Positions 1-5,597 are shown, numbered from the stretch's first letter. The stretch: DNA of 5,687 nt from an uncultured Desulfobacterales bacterium (GCA_937925895.1 CALANC010000076.1:1-5687), one strand, 5' to 3'. The notes: generated from the letters alone by a model not told the origin. A program made the numbers and translations.

Positions 1-44
1 CAACGGGAAAACTTAAGATTACCTTTTGGGGTGATCTTTTATAG

Positions 45-224
45 AGAGACCTTTGAAAAAGGTTCAATTTCGCCCAAGTTCAAGGAAGGCAAAAATTTTA
101 ACCTCAGGAATACATGGAGTATTTTGAGGATTTAAATTTGAGCCTGACCCCAGAGAAATAGGCTACGCATTTCACGGGGCAGGCACAGAAATTGAGTGAA
201 AGAGGGCGTTTTGCAAGGGTCTCT
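45..224. mobile_element. MITE-like palindromic element (non-coding)
   Basis: The ends are imperfect inverted repeats. The left end AGAGACCTTTGAAAAA (45-60) matches the reverse complement of 209-224 (AGAGACCCTTGCAAAA) at 14 of 16 positions. A second inverted pair, CGCCC (71-75) and GGGCG (204-208), lies just inside. The interior folds into two hairpins. One spans 87-145 (AGGC/GCCT, CCTCA/TGAGG and AATAC/GTATT arms, loop 114-118). The other spans 148-179 (CCCC/GGGG and GAAAT/ATTTC arms). A TA dinucleotide lies next to each end (42-43, with one extra base before the repeat, and 225-226), which could be a TA target duplication. No protein is encoded. It begins ten bases downstream of the leftward phosphorylase stop codon, so it may also act as a 3' end or terminator for that gene. 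It could instead be a fixed structured RNA or an extragenic palindrome; one copy cannot prove mobility. Confidence 0.55.
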
Positions 225-233
225 TATTTTGGC

Positions 234-1931
234 TCATTCGCAAAGCCAAACAGTTTGGTACGGGTTCAAAACAAATGAATCCGTATTATACTCAGCCCCA
301 CTAAAAAGGTCCTTCATTCTCAAAGGCACCTTTCCTTTGGACAAGGATATCGGAACATGCTTTGATGAAACATTTGTGAAGGCATAAACAGCCTGCTCCG
401 GACCACGTCTTGCGATAGCAAACACTTTTGAGCCAACCTCCAAAATTTCAAAAGTACAATTCGGGTGAAAGGCTTGCTGCTTTTTTCTGATTCTTATCAA
501 ATTCACGTAAGGATAAAAGATTCTTGAACGAAACGATTCGGGATCTTTCAATTCTGATATTACCTTATCGACATATAGTTTTTCCCTGTTGATCGTTCGC
601 GCTCTTTCCGTCTGCTTGACCCCCTCCTCCCAGTTTCGTGAACCTATGAGGCTGTGAATGTAGGTCGCCGGCACACCTGGTAAGACGAACTGTATGGCCT
701 GAGACGCTAGAAATCTTTGTGCATGATAAGTGTCCGGATCGTGTAATGGGCTCAATAGGGCGTCAATATAGGTAATGTTTAGCTCATAAGGGCTGTCCGA
801 TCCATCCGGGTTTCTTTTATATGAGACGTTTCCATTGTTTTTTTTCACTATTCCAATGAGCAGGTCTATTTCCGCTTGGGGTAATATTCCTTCGAGTGGG
901 CGAACCCCGATACCATCATGTGACGCAGTGAAATTAAAAAACGTGGTGTATTGCGATTCGAGATGCAATTCTTTTGCCCATTCTGACAATATCGATGCAT
1001 CTTCCTTCACAAAAGAATAGAATAATAACGGCGGTAAGGTAAAGTTGTAAACCATTTGAGCTTCATCGCTACCGTCTCCAAAATAGCTGATGTTCTCTTC
1101 ATGGGGAACATTGGTCTCCGTAATTAGTATGACATCAGGTGCAACAATGTCTAAAATCTTCCGAAAAAGTTTAACCACATCATGAGCCTGGCTTAAATGG
1201 ATACAGGGTGTGCCGATCTCCTTCCACAAGTAAGCGATGGCGTCAAGACGTATGAGACGGGCGCCCTCTTCCACATAAAAAAGAAGTACTTCGACCATTT
1301 TTTCAAGAACATTTATGCTATTATAATTGAGATCGATCTGATCCGAGCTAAAGGTGGTCCAGACATAAACGGTCTGCTCCGACCTTTTATTCATCCGGGT
1401 GAGAAGGGGCAACGACCTGGGTCTTGTAACCATGGACAAATTAACTGTAGGATCGACTTCAATAGCAAGATCTGCAAATCCCTCTTTTTCCTCTAAGTAG
1501 TTTTCGAACCATTCACTCTCAGCTGAAACATGGTTTATAACCAAATCGAACATAAGCTGAAAATCGCTACTCAGACGTTTTATATCTTCCCACGACCCAA
1601 GTTCGGGATTGACTAAAAAAAAATCCATAACAGAAAAACCATCATCTGAAGAAAAAGGGTAAAATGGAAGAATGTGAAGAGCTGAAAATATCTCTTTTAA
1701 ATAAATATTTGAAAATTTCTGCAGTGTAGATAGCGGATGTTCCCCCTTTTTTTTCAAAGAGTCACCATAGGTGATAAGAACCACATCTTTTTCTGAAAAA
1801 TAACCGTTTCTTCTGATTCTTTGGACAGAGGACCTCTCAATTAGAGGAACAATTTTTCTGAAAGCCAGGCTCCCTTTCTCTTTCCCATAAATACGTTCCA
1901 GAATATGCTTAACCGCATCCATGCCTTCCAT
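234..1931 (-). CDS. GH13_18 sugar phosphorylase (sucrose/glucosylglycerate phosphorylase type)
   Basis: This 565-residue protein is a glycoside hydrolase family 13 (beta/alpha)8 enzyme of the sucrose phosphorylase subfamily. These enzymes split an alpha-glucoside with phosphate to give alpha-glucose 1-phosphate, in the cytoplasm. Visible GH13 regions are DLVINH (129-134), RLIRLDA with nucleophile Asp230, ITETN with acid/base Glu272, and SHDG with stabiliser Asp339. The subfamily block SSDDGFSVMDF lies at 94-104 and the acceptor-loop region PYELNITYIDAL at 381-392. SRNWEEGVKQTERARTINRE (431-450) resembles glucosylglycerate phosphorylase (YcjM) more than classical sucrose phosphorylase, so I lean that way; sucrose, sucrose 6-phosphate and glucosylglycerol phosphorylases remain possible. 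There is no signal peptide. Length and motifs are intact. The first ATG is chosen because AAGGAGAG (1944-1937) sits five bases upstream; the ATG three codons on is less well spaced. It diverges from the carbonic anhydrase gene. Confidence 0.9.
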   Translation of the reverse strand: MEGMDAVKHILERIYGKEKGSLAFRKIVPLIERSSVQRIRRNGYFSEKDVVLITYGDSLKKKGEHPLSTLQKFSNIYLKEIFSALHILPFYPFSSDDGFSVMDFFLVNPELGSWEDIKRLSSDFQLMFDLVINHVSAESEWFENYLEEKEGFADLAIEVDPTVNLSMVTRPRSLPLLTRMNKRSEQTVYVWTTFSSDQIDLNYNSINVLEKMVEVLLFYVEEGARLIRLDAIAYLWKEIGTPCIHLSQAHDVVKLFRKILDIVAPDVILITETNVPHEENISYFGDGSDEAQMVYNFTLPPLLFYSFVKEDASILSEWAKELHLESQYTTFFNFTASHDGIGVRPLEGILPQAEIDLLIGIVKKNNGNVSYKRNPDGSDSPYELNITYIDALLSPLHDPDTYHAQRFLASQAIQFVLPGVPATYIHSLIGSRNWEEGVKQTERARTINREKLYVDKVISELKDPESFRSRIFYPYVNLIRIRKKQQAFHPNCTFEILEVGSKVFAIARRGPEQAVYAFTNVSSKHVPISLSKGKVPLRMKDLFSGAEYNTDSFVLNPYQTVWLCE

Positions 1932-2040
1932 TTGCGCTCTCCTTATCTCAATCTACACCGAAAAATAAAACAATAACAGTAAATTAACATAAAACACAAT
2001 TTGGATCAACATGTCTAAAAACCGAATGATAAATTTAATA

Positions 2041-2069
2041 TTGCTATTTTCTGAAATAATTATCAGAAT
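2041..2069 (+). promoter_or_regulatory. Candidate promoter with overlapping dyad
   Basis: TTGCTA (2041-2046) and CAGAAT (2064-2069) are 17 bases apart, a weak sigma-70 arrangement that would start transcription about 35 bases before the carbonic anhydrase ATG. A perfect dyad TTCTGA-N8-TCAGAA (2049-2068) fills the spacer and -10 region, the usual place for a repressor operator. Both elements are short and AT-rich, so chance is a real alternative. Confidence 0.25.
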
Positions 2070-2099
2070 TAACGCATTTTGAACCAGAAGATAACTTTT

Positions 2100-2103
2100 G
2101 GAG
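2100..2103 (+). promoter_or_regulatory. Ribosome binding site deciding the carbonic anhydrase start
   Basis: GGAG lies eight bases before the ATG at 2112. An in-frame TTG at 2079 would add eleven residues, but it has no purine-rich sequence upstream and those residues do not belong to the beta-helix fold. The ATG is therefore taken as the start. Confidence 0.75.
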
Positions 2104-2111
2104 ACGATAAG

Positions 2112-2648
2112 ATGTTACTCGAGCACAAAGGGATTAAGCCAAGAATCGGGAAAAATGTTTTCATAGCACCTACTGCAACGGTAATAGGAAATGTGGAAAT
2201 CAAGGACGGCGCGAGTATCTGGTACGGCACGGTTGTCAGAGGTGACCGGGCCTCCATAACGGTGGGTACAAATACCAATATTCAGGATAATTCTACGGTG
2301 CATTCCGACCCCGGCAAATCTGTTACTATCGGAGATAATGTAACGGTTGGACACAATGCCGTTATCCACGCTTGCACCATAGAAGACGATTGCATCATCG
2401 GTATTAACTCGGTTGTACTCACGGATGCACTGGTAAAAACAGGGTCTGTTGTCGCTGCCGGTTCTGTAATTAAGCAAGGTCAGGTGGTTGGACCTTATCA
2501 TCTTATGGTCGGTATCCCGGCAACATTAAAAAAAGAACTTCCAAAAACTTCCGTCGAAAAACATAGGGATACTGCAAATAGTTATCACAAACTTGCCGGA
2601 GAGCACTTGGCAATAAAAAAAGCCGGTGAATCGCCCGGCTTTTTTTAA
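2112..2648 (+). CDS. Gamma-class carbonic anhydrase-like hexapeptide-repeat protein
   Basis: The 178-residue product is a left-handed beta-helix protein of the CamH/YrdA/PaaY group, made of repeated hexapeptides such as IGNVEI, IGDNVT and IGINSV, followed by a C-terminal alpha-helix (about 140-170). The family forms trimers with metal sites at subunit interfaces. The three metal-binding histidines are present: His64 (STVH), His81 and His86 (VGHNAVIH). Arg43 and Asp45 (VRGDR) and Gln58 (NIQDN) match the conserved structural and active-site residues. The acidic proton-shuttle loop of archaeal Cam is absent, as in CamH, so reversible CO2 hydration is possible but not certain; many relatives have no measured activity. 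No signal peptide is seen, so it is probably cytoplasmic. It appears monocistronic, since a strong terminator is built into its 3' end. Confidence 0.9.
   Translation: MLLEHKGIKPRIGKNVFIAPTATVIGNVEIKDGASIWYGTVVRGDRASITVGTNTNIQDNSTVHSDPGKSVTIGDNVTVGHNAVIHACTIEDDCIIGINSVVLTDALVKTGSVVAAGSVIKQGQVVGPYHLMVGIPATLKKELPKTSVEKHRDTANSYHKLAGEHLAIKKAGESPGFF
2615..2646 (+). terminator. Intrinsic terminator overlapping the end of the carbonic anhydrase gene
   Basis: A perfect 12-base-pair stem pairs AAAAAAAGCCGG (2615-2626) with CCGGCTTTTTTT (2635-2646) around the 8-base loop TGAATCGC. The GC core is followed by a seven-T tract. The 5' arm, loop, 3' arm and the T of the stop codon are all within the coding sequence and encode the C-terminal -KKAGESPGFF. 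Because A7 and T7 flank the core, it can terminate on both strands, which suits the gap before the converging gene at 3071. Confidence 0.92.
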
Positions 2649-2671
2649 ATCGAGTAACTTAAAGGTTCGGT

Positions 2672-2696
2672 TCTTCTCCAATTTAGTTGGAGAAGA
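2672..2696. repeat. Perfect inverted repeat (hairpin)
   Basis: TCTTCTCCAA (2672-2681) pairs with TTGGAGAAGA (2687-2696) in a ten-base-pair stem with the loop TTTAG. It has no T-tract, so it is not a typical terminator. It touches the left octamer array directly and may be part of the same repeat unit. Confidence 0.6.
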
Positions 2697-2731
2697 GGGT
2701 CCAAGGATCCGAGGATTCAAGGGTCCAAGTG
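2697..2731 (+). repeat. Degenerate 8-base tandem array, left copy
   Basis: Four consecutive octamers fit GGRTYCRA: GGGTCCAA (2697-2704), GGATCCGA (2705-2712), GGATTCAA (2713-2720) and GGGTCCAA (2721-2728), ending in GTG (2729-2731). The right array at 2959-2993 is its mirror image, in inverted orientation. I do not know the function. The pattern resembles the short variable repeats of some bacterial intergenic regions. Confidence 0.75.
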
Positions 2732-2803
2732 TTTGTTCTCCAAAGATTTTATCAGCGCCTTGAGCATCCTCTCATCTTCCTCTGTATCATCCTTGAGAAC
2801 CCT
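2717..2803 (-). pseudogene. Possible 3' remnant of an unknown gene
   Basis: A minus-strand open frame of 28 codons reads as a plausible protein tail, including LKDDTEEDERMLKALIKS and ending KHLDP before TGA at 2719-2717. It is charged and helix-like, with natural-looking codons. Upstream it runs into an in-frame TAA (2806-2804), and no start codon or ribosome binding site is available except an internal ATG. Its last four codons are formed by the left octamer array, so the array either was inserted at, or supplied, the stop. I cannot name the parent gene. Chance coding is possible at this length. Confidence 0.3.
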
Positions 2804-2905
2804 TTAATTTTGTTTATTTACCTAATTAAAATCAACTGGACGCAGGACCGGGGCCTCAAAATTTTTTCTTTTGGAAATTATCCTGTTATTTTATTAGGAT
2901 GCAAA

Positions 2906-2935
2906 CAGACTGTAAGGCTTTTGCCTAACTGTCTG
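2906..2935. repeat. Imperfect hairpin
   Basis: CAGACTGTAAGGC (2906-2918) pairs with GCCTAACTGTCTG (2923-2935) at 11 of 13 positions, around the loop TTTT. It lies inside the stretch framed by the octamer arrays. No T-tract follows on either strand, so I do not call a terminator. It could be part of a structured RNA or of a mobile unit. Confidence 0.45.
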
Positions 2936-2958
2936 ATCTCTATAATTCTTAAGCATTC

Positions 2959-2993
2959 CACTCGAACCCTTGAGTCCTTGGCCCCTTGACCCC
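2959..2993 (-). repeat. Degenerate 8-base tandem array, right inverted copy
   Basis: Read on the minus strand, four octamers follow one another: GGGGTCAA (2993-2986), GGGGCCAA (2985-2978), GGACTCAA (2977-2970) and GGGTTCGA (2969-2962), then GTG (2961-2959). Unit length, unit number and the GTG end are the same as in the left array, but the individual units differ. This argues for a conserved pattern rather than a recent copy. Confidence 0.75.
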
Positions 2994-2998
2994 TGTGT

Positions 2999-3028
2999 GG
3001 ATCACAACAACTCTTTTGGAGATGATCC
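2999..3028. repeat. Imperfect hairpin near the 3' end of the leftward small gene
   Basis: GGATCA (2999-3004) is complementary to TGATCC (3023-3028), and CTC (3011-3013) to GAG (3019-3021) inside it. It lies about 40 bases past the stop codon of the leftward gene. It lacks a T-tract, so its role as a transcript end is only a possibility. Confidence 0.3.
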
Positions 3029-3070
3029 AGAAATTTTAAGATTCACATTAATTTTTATGCAAAATTTAGG

Positions 3071-3481
3071 TTAGAGTTCATAATCACCTTCCATATCAAG
3101 AATAAATTCTCCCGGGGCCTCTCCTGATGTGACCTTGAATTCACCCTTGCCTTTGATATTCGCCAGCTTACCTGTTCCCCTATACGTTTCCCACGTGCCT
3201 GTTGTGAGTTTCGTCTTTCCGTCTCGATTGCCGTCAAATTTGCTGTAGACCGAACCGTACTGGAAGTTGGTGACAGCATAGCCCTGCATGGGTCCAGAGC
3301 CCAAGAGGCGATCGTGGAAGTTTACACTGCGCCGGGACACGAATTCACCTGCTACTCCCGGTTGATAATCAATCGGTTGGCCTTCCAATTCGACCAGCAT
3401 CAGCGAGTGGCCATAAACATCGTGAACAGGGAGGGATTCTCTCCGGGTAACGCGTAATTTATATGCTGCTTTTCTTATCAT
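3071..3481 (-). CDS. Small beta-rich protein of unknown function
   Basis: I do not recognise a named family for this 136-residue protein. It is glycine- and beta-strand-rich. The C-terminal half has GPMQGYAVTNF (63-73), GTWETYRGTGKLANIKGKG (95-113) and an acidic end LDMEGDYEL (128-136). A Trp strand followed by a GTGK..IKG..G turn and a closing strand recalls small barrels of the allene-oxide-cyclase or lipocalin-like type found in bacterial hypothetical proteins; this is an inference from pattern only. The basic N-terminus has no hydrophobic segment, so no signal peptide or membrane anchor is seen. The start is well supported: AAAGGAG (3494-3488) lies six bases before the ATG. It has its own strong promoter and a palindromic leader site, and converges with the carbonic anhydrase gene. 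It appears complete. Confidence 0.75.
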   Translation of the reverse strand: MIRKAAYKLRVTRRESLPVHDVYGHSLMLVELEGQPIDYQPGVAGEFVSRRSVNFHDRLLGSGPMQGYAVTNFQYGSVYSKFDGNRDGKTKLTTGTWETYRGTGKLANIKGKGEFKVTSGEAPGEFILDMEGDYEL

Positions 3482-3498
3482 GTGATTCTCCTTTCACC

Positions 3499-3529
3499 AA
3501 TTGATATTGGTACCAATCATAAATCAATT
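3499..3529 (-). promoter_or_regulatory. Nested palindromes in the leader of the small gene
   Basis: A perfect 12-base palindrome ATTGGTACCAAT (3506-3517) is framed by AATTGAT (3499-3505) and its inverted copy ATCAATT (3523-3529). An extra CCAAT half-site lies at 3497-3501. The block ends four bases before the Shine-Dalgarno sequence and lies downstream of the predicted transcription start. It could be an operator acting as a roadblock, or an RNA hairpin that influences translation. Confidence 0.45.
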
Positions 3530-3581
3530 TTTTTTCAAAAAAATATTCTCCACGGATAAAACAACACCTCAGAATCCGGAA

Positions 3582-3610
3582 ATTCTATCGGTCTGTATAT
3601 GGGATGTCAA
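3582..3610 (-). promoter_or_regulatory. Sigma-70 promoter of the small gene
   Basis: On the minus strand, a perfect -35 TTGACA (3610-3605) and a -10 TAGAAT (3587-3582) are exactly 17 bases apart. Transcription would start near 3575, leaving a leader of about 90 bases. The promoter lies in the gap after the aroF-pheA stop codon, so the small gene need not depend on read-through from that gene. Confidence 0.75.
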
Positions 3611-3653
3611 TACACAACCGGTTTTTTCATGAAAATATTCCAGCAAACTCCGG

Positions 3654-5531
3654 TTAATAGCTTCCCAGAATCTTAAAATAATCCGTCTTATCCTTCAAAG
3701 AGTTGAGAACCGGTTTGAATCCCTCTGATTCTGTATCTGCTTCGATGTCCACATAAAACATGTATTCCCAGGGTTTCCCGTGGATCGGCCTCGATTCCAG
3801 TTTCACCATGTTGATGCCGTTTTCGGCGTATATTTTCAAAACCTCATAAAGTGCTCCCGGACGATTGCCTGTTGAAAAAATAAGAGATGATTTGCGTCTC
3901 GGCCCTTTATCCAGTTGGTCCGCACTGATGATGACAAAACGAGTATAATTTCTTGGATTGGTCTCTATGCCTTCCTCTATGACGGTCATGCCGTAAATTT
4001 TTGCAGCCTCCTTGCTGGCAACCGCAACGTCGGCCCGATTACCTGTTTTACTGATCTCCTTAACGGCACCTGCGGTGTCCTTGACCGGAACGAGTTCCCA
4101 GTCGGCATGACGTTCAAAAAATTGTCGGCACTGTTGAAAAATTATGGGTTGGGATAAAACCCGCTTAATCATATCAATCCCGGTATCCTGATGGCCTATC
4201 AAATGATGTATGATTCGCAGGGCGATTTCACCGACAATCTTCAAATCAAATTCCAAAAGAAGATCGTAGTTTTCGTGTATGCTGCCCGTGAGAGAATTTT
4301 CCAGCGGCACCACGCCGAAATCCACCTCGCCTTTTTTAACCGACTCAAAAATTCTTCTAAATGACGGCGTGGATACGGCCTCTACCTTTACACCAAAATA
4401 TTGCGTACAGGCTTTATGACTGAATGTTCCCACCTCTCCCAGAAATGCGGCTCTCTGAAATTCTTTGCCGTTGACTTTGCTTAAACCATCAACAGCAGTA
4501 ACCTTGTCCAAATAATCAAAATCAAGCTGCTTGCCGATGACCGGTGCAATCACGTAAATATCACGCATCAGTTGCCCGAACTGTTTGGGATAAAGGCTCT
4601 GCGGACCATCAGAAAGGGCTTCTTCAGGTTTGTGATGCACCTCAATCATCAACCCGTCTGCACCGGCGGCAATGGCGGCCCGCGCCATTGGACTGACTTT
4701 TTCACGGATACCGGTGGCATGACTCGGGTCGATAATCACCGGCAAATGAGTCAGATTCTTGAGGACCGGAATGGCAGACAAGTCAAGGGTATTGCGGGTA
4801 TAAGGCTCAAAGGTTCGAATTCCGCGCTCACATAGGATAACGTTGTCATTTCCTTCGGAAAGGATATATTCTGCCGACATCAGCCATTCCTCAATGGTTG
4901 ACGAAAGCCCCCGCTTCAGAATTATTGGTTTTCCGATTCGACCGACGCACTTTAAAAGTTCAAAGTTCTGCATATTACGGGCGCCAACTTGTACAACATC
5001 TACATATTTCATCATCACATCCGCCTGGGCAGGAGATGTGATTTCGGTTACAACCACAAGGCCCGTAACATCTCTAACCTCAGCCAGGATCTTGAGTCCC
5101 TCTTCTTCCAGGCCCTGGAACGAATAGGGCGATGTTCTGGGTTTGTAGGCACCACCTCGAAACAAAACGGCTCCGTATCTTTTTACTTCCTTGGCAATCG
5201 TCAGGGCCTGATCCCTGCTTTCGATTGCACAAGGTCCGGCGATAACCGTAATGAGTTCACCCCCGATGACAACATCGCCGACCTGAACAAGCGTATCTGC
5301 TGAGTGTAGTTGCCGACTCACCAATTTAAATGCCGTGGAAATGGAAACCACTTTAGCTACTCCGGGAAGCTTCTTGAAAAATTCCACCTCCCGATCTCCT
5401 TTACCTACAGCACCGATTATATTTTGACCGGCTTCCGACAACTCCCGAACAATATATCCCTCTCTGAAAAGTATGCTACGAATATTGCTTTTCTGATTTT
5501 GAGTGATGTCTTTTTCCAGCACCAGAATCAT
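3654..5531 (-). CDS. aroF-pheA: Bifunctional DAHP synthase (type I-beta) / prephenate dehydratase fusion with ACT domain
   Basis: This 625-residue cytoplasmic enzyme joins the first shikimate step (PEP + erythrose 4-phosphate to DAHP) to the committed Phe step (prephenate to phenylpyruvate). Residues 1-70 are the ferredoxin-like domain of Thermotoga-type DAHP synthases. Residues 78-330 are the barrel, with GPCAIES (Cys101), RGGAYKPRTSP (125-135), KRG (206-208), DPSH (His271), IEVHH (Glu297) and SDGPQS (Asp308); Cys101, His271, Glu297 and Asp308 fit the metal ligands. Prephenate dehydratase spans 361-535: FLGEVGTFSH (363-372), VPLENSLTGSIHENY (408-422) and NYTRF (528-532). An ACT domain (548-620) carries the Phe-binding GALY (559-562) and ESRP (579-582) motifs. 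The linker (333-360) is too short for a chorismate mutase. The ATG is set by AAGGAGG (5544-5538), six bases away. Feedback by Phe and transcriptional attenuation are likely. Confidence 0.95.
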   Translation of the reverse strand: MILVLEKDITQNQKSNIRSILFREGYIVRELSEAGQNIIGAVGKGDREVEFFKKLPGVAKVVSISTAFKLVSRQLHSADTLVQVGDVVIGGELITVIAGPCAIESRDQALTIAKEVKRYGAVLFRGGAYKPRTSPYSFQGLEEEGLKILAEVRDVTGLVVVTEITSPAQADVMMKYVDVVQVGARNMQNFELLKCVGRIGKPIILKRGLSSTIEEWLMSAEYILSEGNDNVILCERGIRTFEPYTRNTLDLSAIPVLKNLTHLPVIIDPSHATGIREKVSPMARAAIAAGADGLMIEVHHKPEEALSDGPQSLYPKQFGQLMRDIYVIAPVIGKQLDFDYLDKVTAVDGLSKVNGKEFQRAAFLGEVGTFSHKACTQYFGVKVEAVSTPSFRRIFESVKKGEVDFGVVPLENSLTGSIHENYDLLLEFDLKIVGEIALRIIHHLIGHQDTGIDMIKRVLSQPIIFQQCRQFFERHADWELVPVKDTAGAVKEISKTGNRADVAVASKEAAKIYGMTVIEEGIETNPRNYTRFVIISADQLDKGPRRKSSLIFSTGNRPGALYEVLKIYAENGINMVKLESRPIHGKPWEYMFYVDIEADTESEGFKPVLNSLKDKTDYFKILGSY

Positions 5532-5544
5532 GATGAACCTCCTT

Positions 5545-5579
5545 AAAAAAAAAGCCCCGAGAATTTATCTCCCCGGGGC
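5545..5579 (-). terminator. Second attenuator terminator (T2), abutting the aroF-pheA ribosome binding site
   Basis: On the minus strand GCCCCGGGGA (5579-5570) pairs with TTCTCGGGGC (5563-5554), ten pairs including two G·U, with a six-base loop. A run of nine T follows (5553-5545) and runs straight into the AAGGAGG ribosome binding site. A terminator in this position must be conditional, or aroF-pheA would not be expressed from any upstream promoter. Confidence 0.9.
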
Positions 5580-5597
5580 ATAAAATAAAAACCCCGG
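5573..5597 (-). promoter_or_regulatory. Candidate C:D antiterminator linking the two terminators
   Basis: The 3' arm of the first terminator ends CCGGGG (5597-5592) and the 5' arm of the second begins with CCCCGG (5578-5573). They are perfectly complementary (six GC pairs, flanked by possible G·U pairs) across a 13-base loop. If the first terminator is opened, its freed 3' arm could capture the second terminator's 5' arm before that hairpin's 3' arm is made. Confidence 0.5.

Larger units (their letters stand above)
1932..2111. other. Divergent intergenic region
   Basis: This AT-rich stretch separates the leftward phosphorylase from the rightward carbonic anhydrase and must carry promoters for both unless they are read from further away. 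I see no RNA gene in it. On the minus strand several weak -35/-10 pairs can be drawn (for example TTGATC, 17 bases, TAATTT, between about 2010 and 1980), but none stands out, so no promoter for the phosphorylase is called. Confidence 0.6.
2649..3070. other. Intergenic region between converging genes, without an intact gene
   Basis: These 422 bases lie between the 3' ends of two converging genes. They contain a short perfect hairpin, two inverted octamer arrays, a probable gene remnant on the minus strand and two imperfect hairpins, each listed separately. The stretch between the arrays (2732-2958) is AT-rich. A rightward open frame crosses it but shows no ribosome binding site or recognisable protein character. 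Confidence 0.7.

Noticed and set aside
2079..2111. TTG start giving an eleven-residue N-terminal extension of the carbonic anhydrase
   Set aside because: There is no Shine-Dalgarno sequence before the TTG, while GGAG sits eight bases before the ATG at 2112, where the conserved fold begins.
2687..2989. Rightward 100-codon open frame starting with TTG
   Set aside because: It begins inside a hairpin, runs through the octamer arrays and has no ribosome binding site. Its translation is a hydrophobic jumble without family features. It is open by chance across AT-rich DNA.
2697..2993. A CRISPR array
   Set aside because: The units are 8 bases long, degenerate and directly adjacent, without spacers, and no cas gene is present.
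3616..3655. AACCGG/CCGGTT arms with an inner TTTTCATGAAAA palindrome just after the aroF-pheA stop, as its terminator
   Set aside because: The six-base arms enclose a 28-base loop and no T-tract follows, so this is not a convincing intrinsic terminator. How this transcript ends is not visible.
4433..4535. A chorismate mutase (AroQ) domain between the two catalytic halves of the fusion
   Set aside because: The linker is only about 28 residues long and lacks the helical AroQ pattern, which needs about 90 residues.
4572..5546. Several open frames on the strand opposite aroF-pheA
   Set aside because: They are antisense to a gene with clear catalytic motifs throughout, lack ribosome binding sites and resemble no protein. 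The same holds for the frames opposite the phosphorylase and carbonic anhydrase genes.
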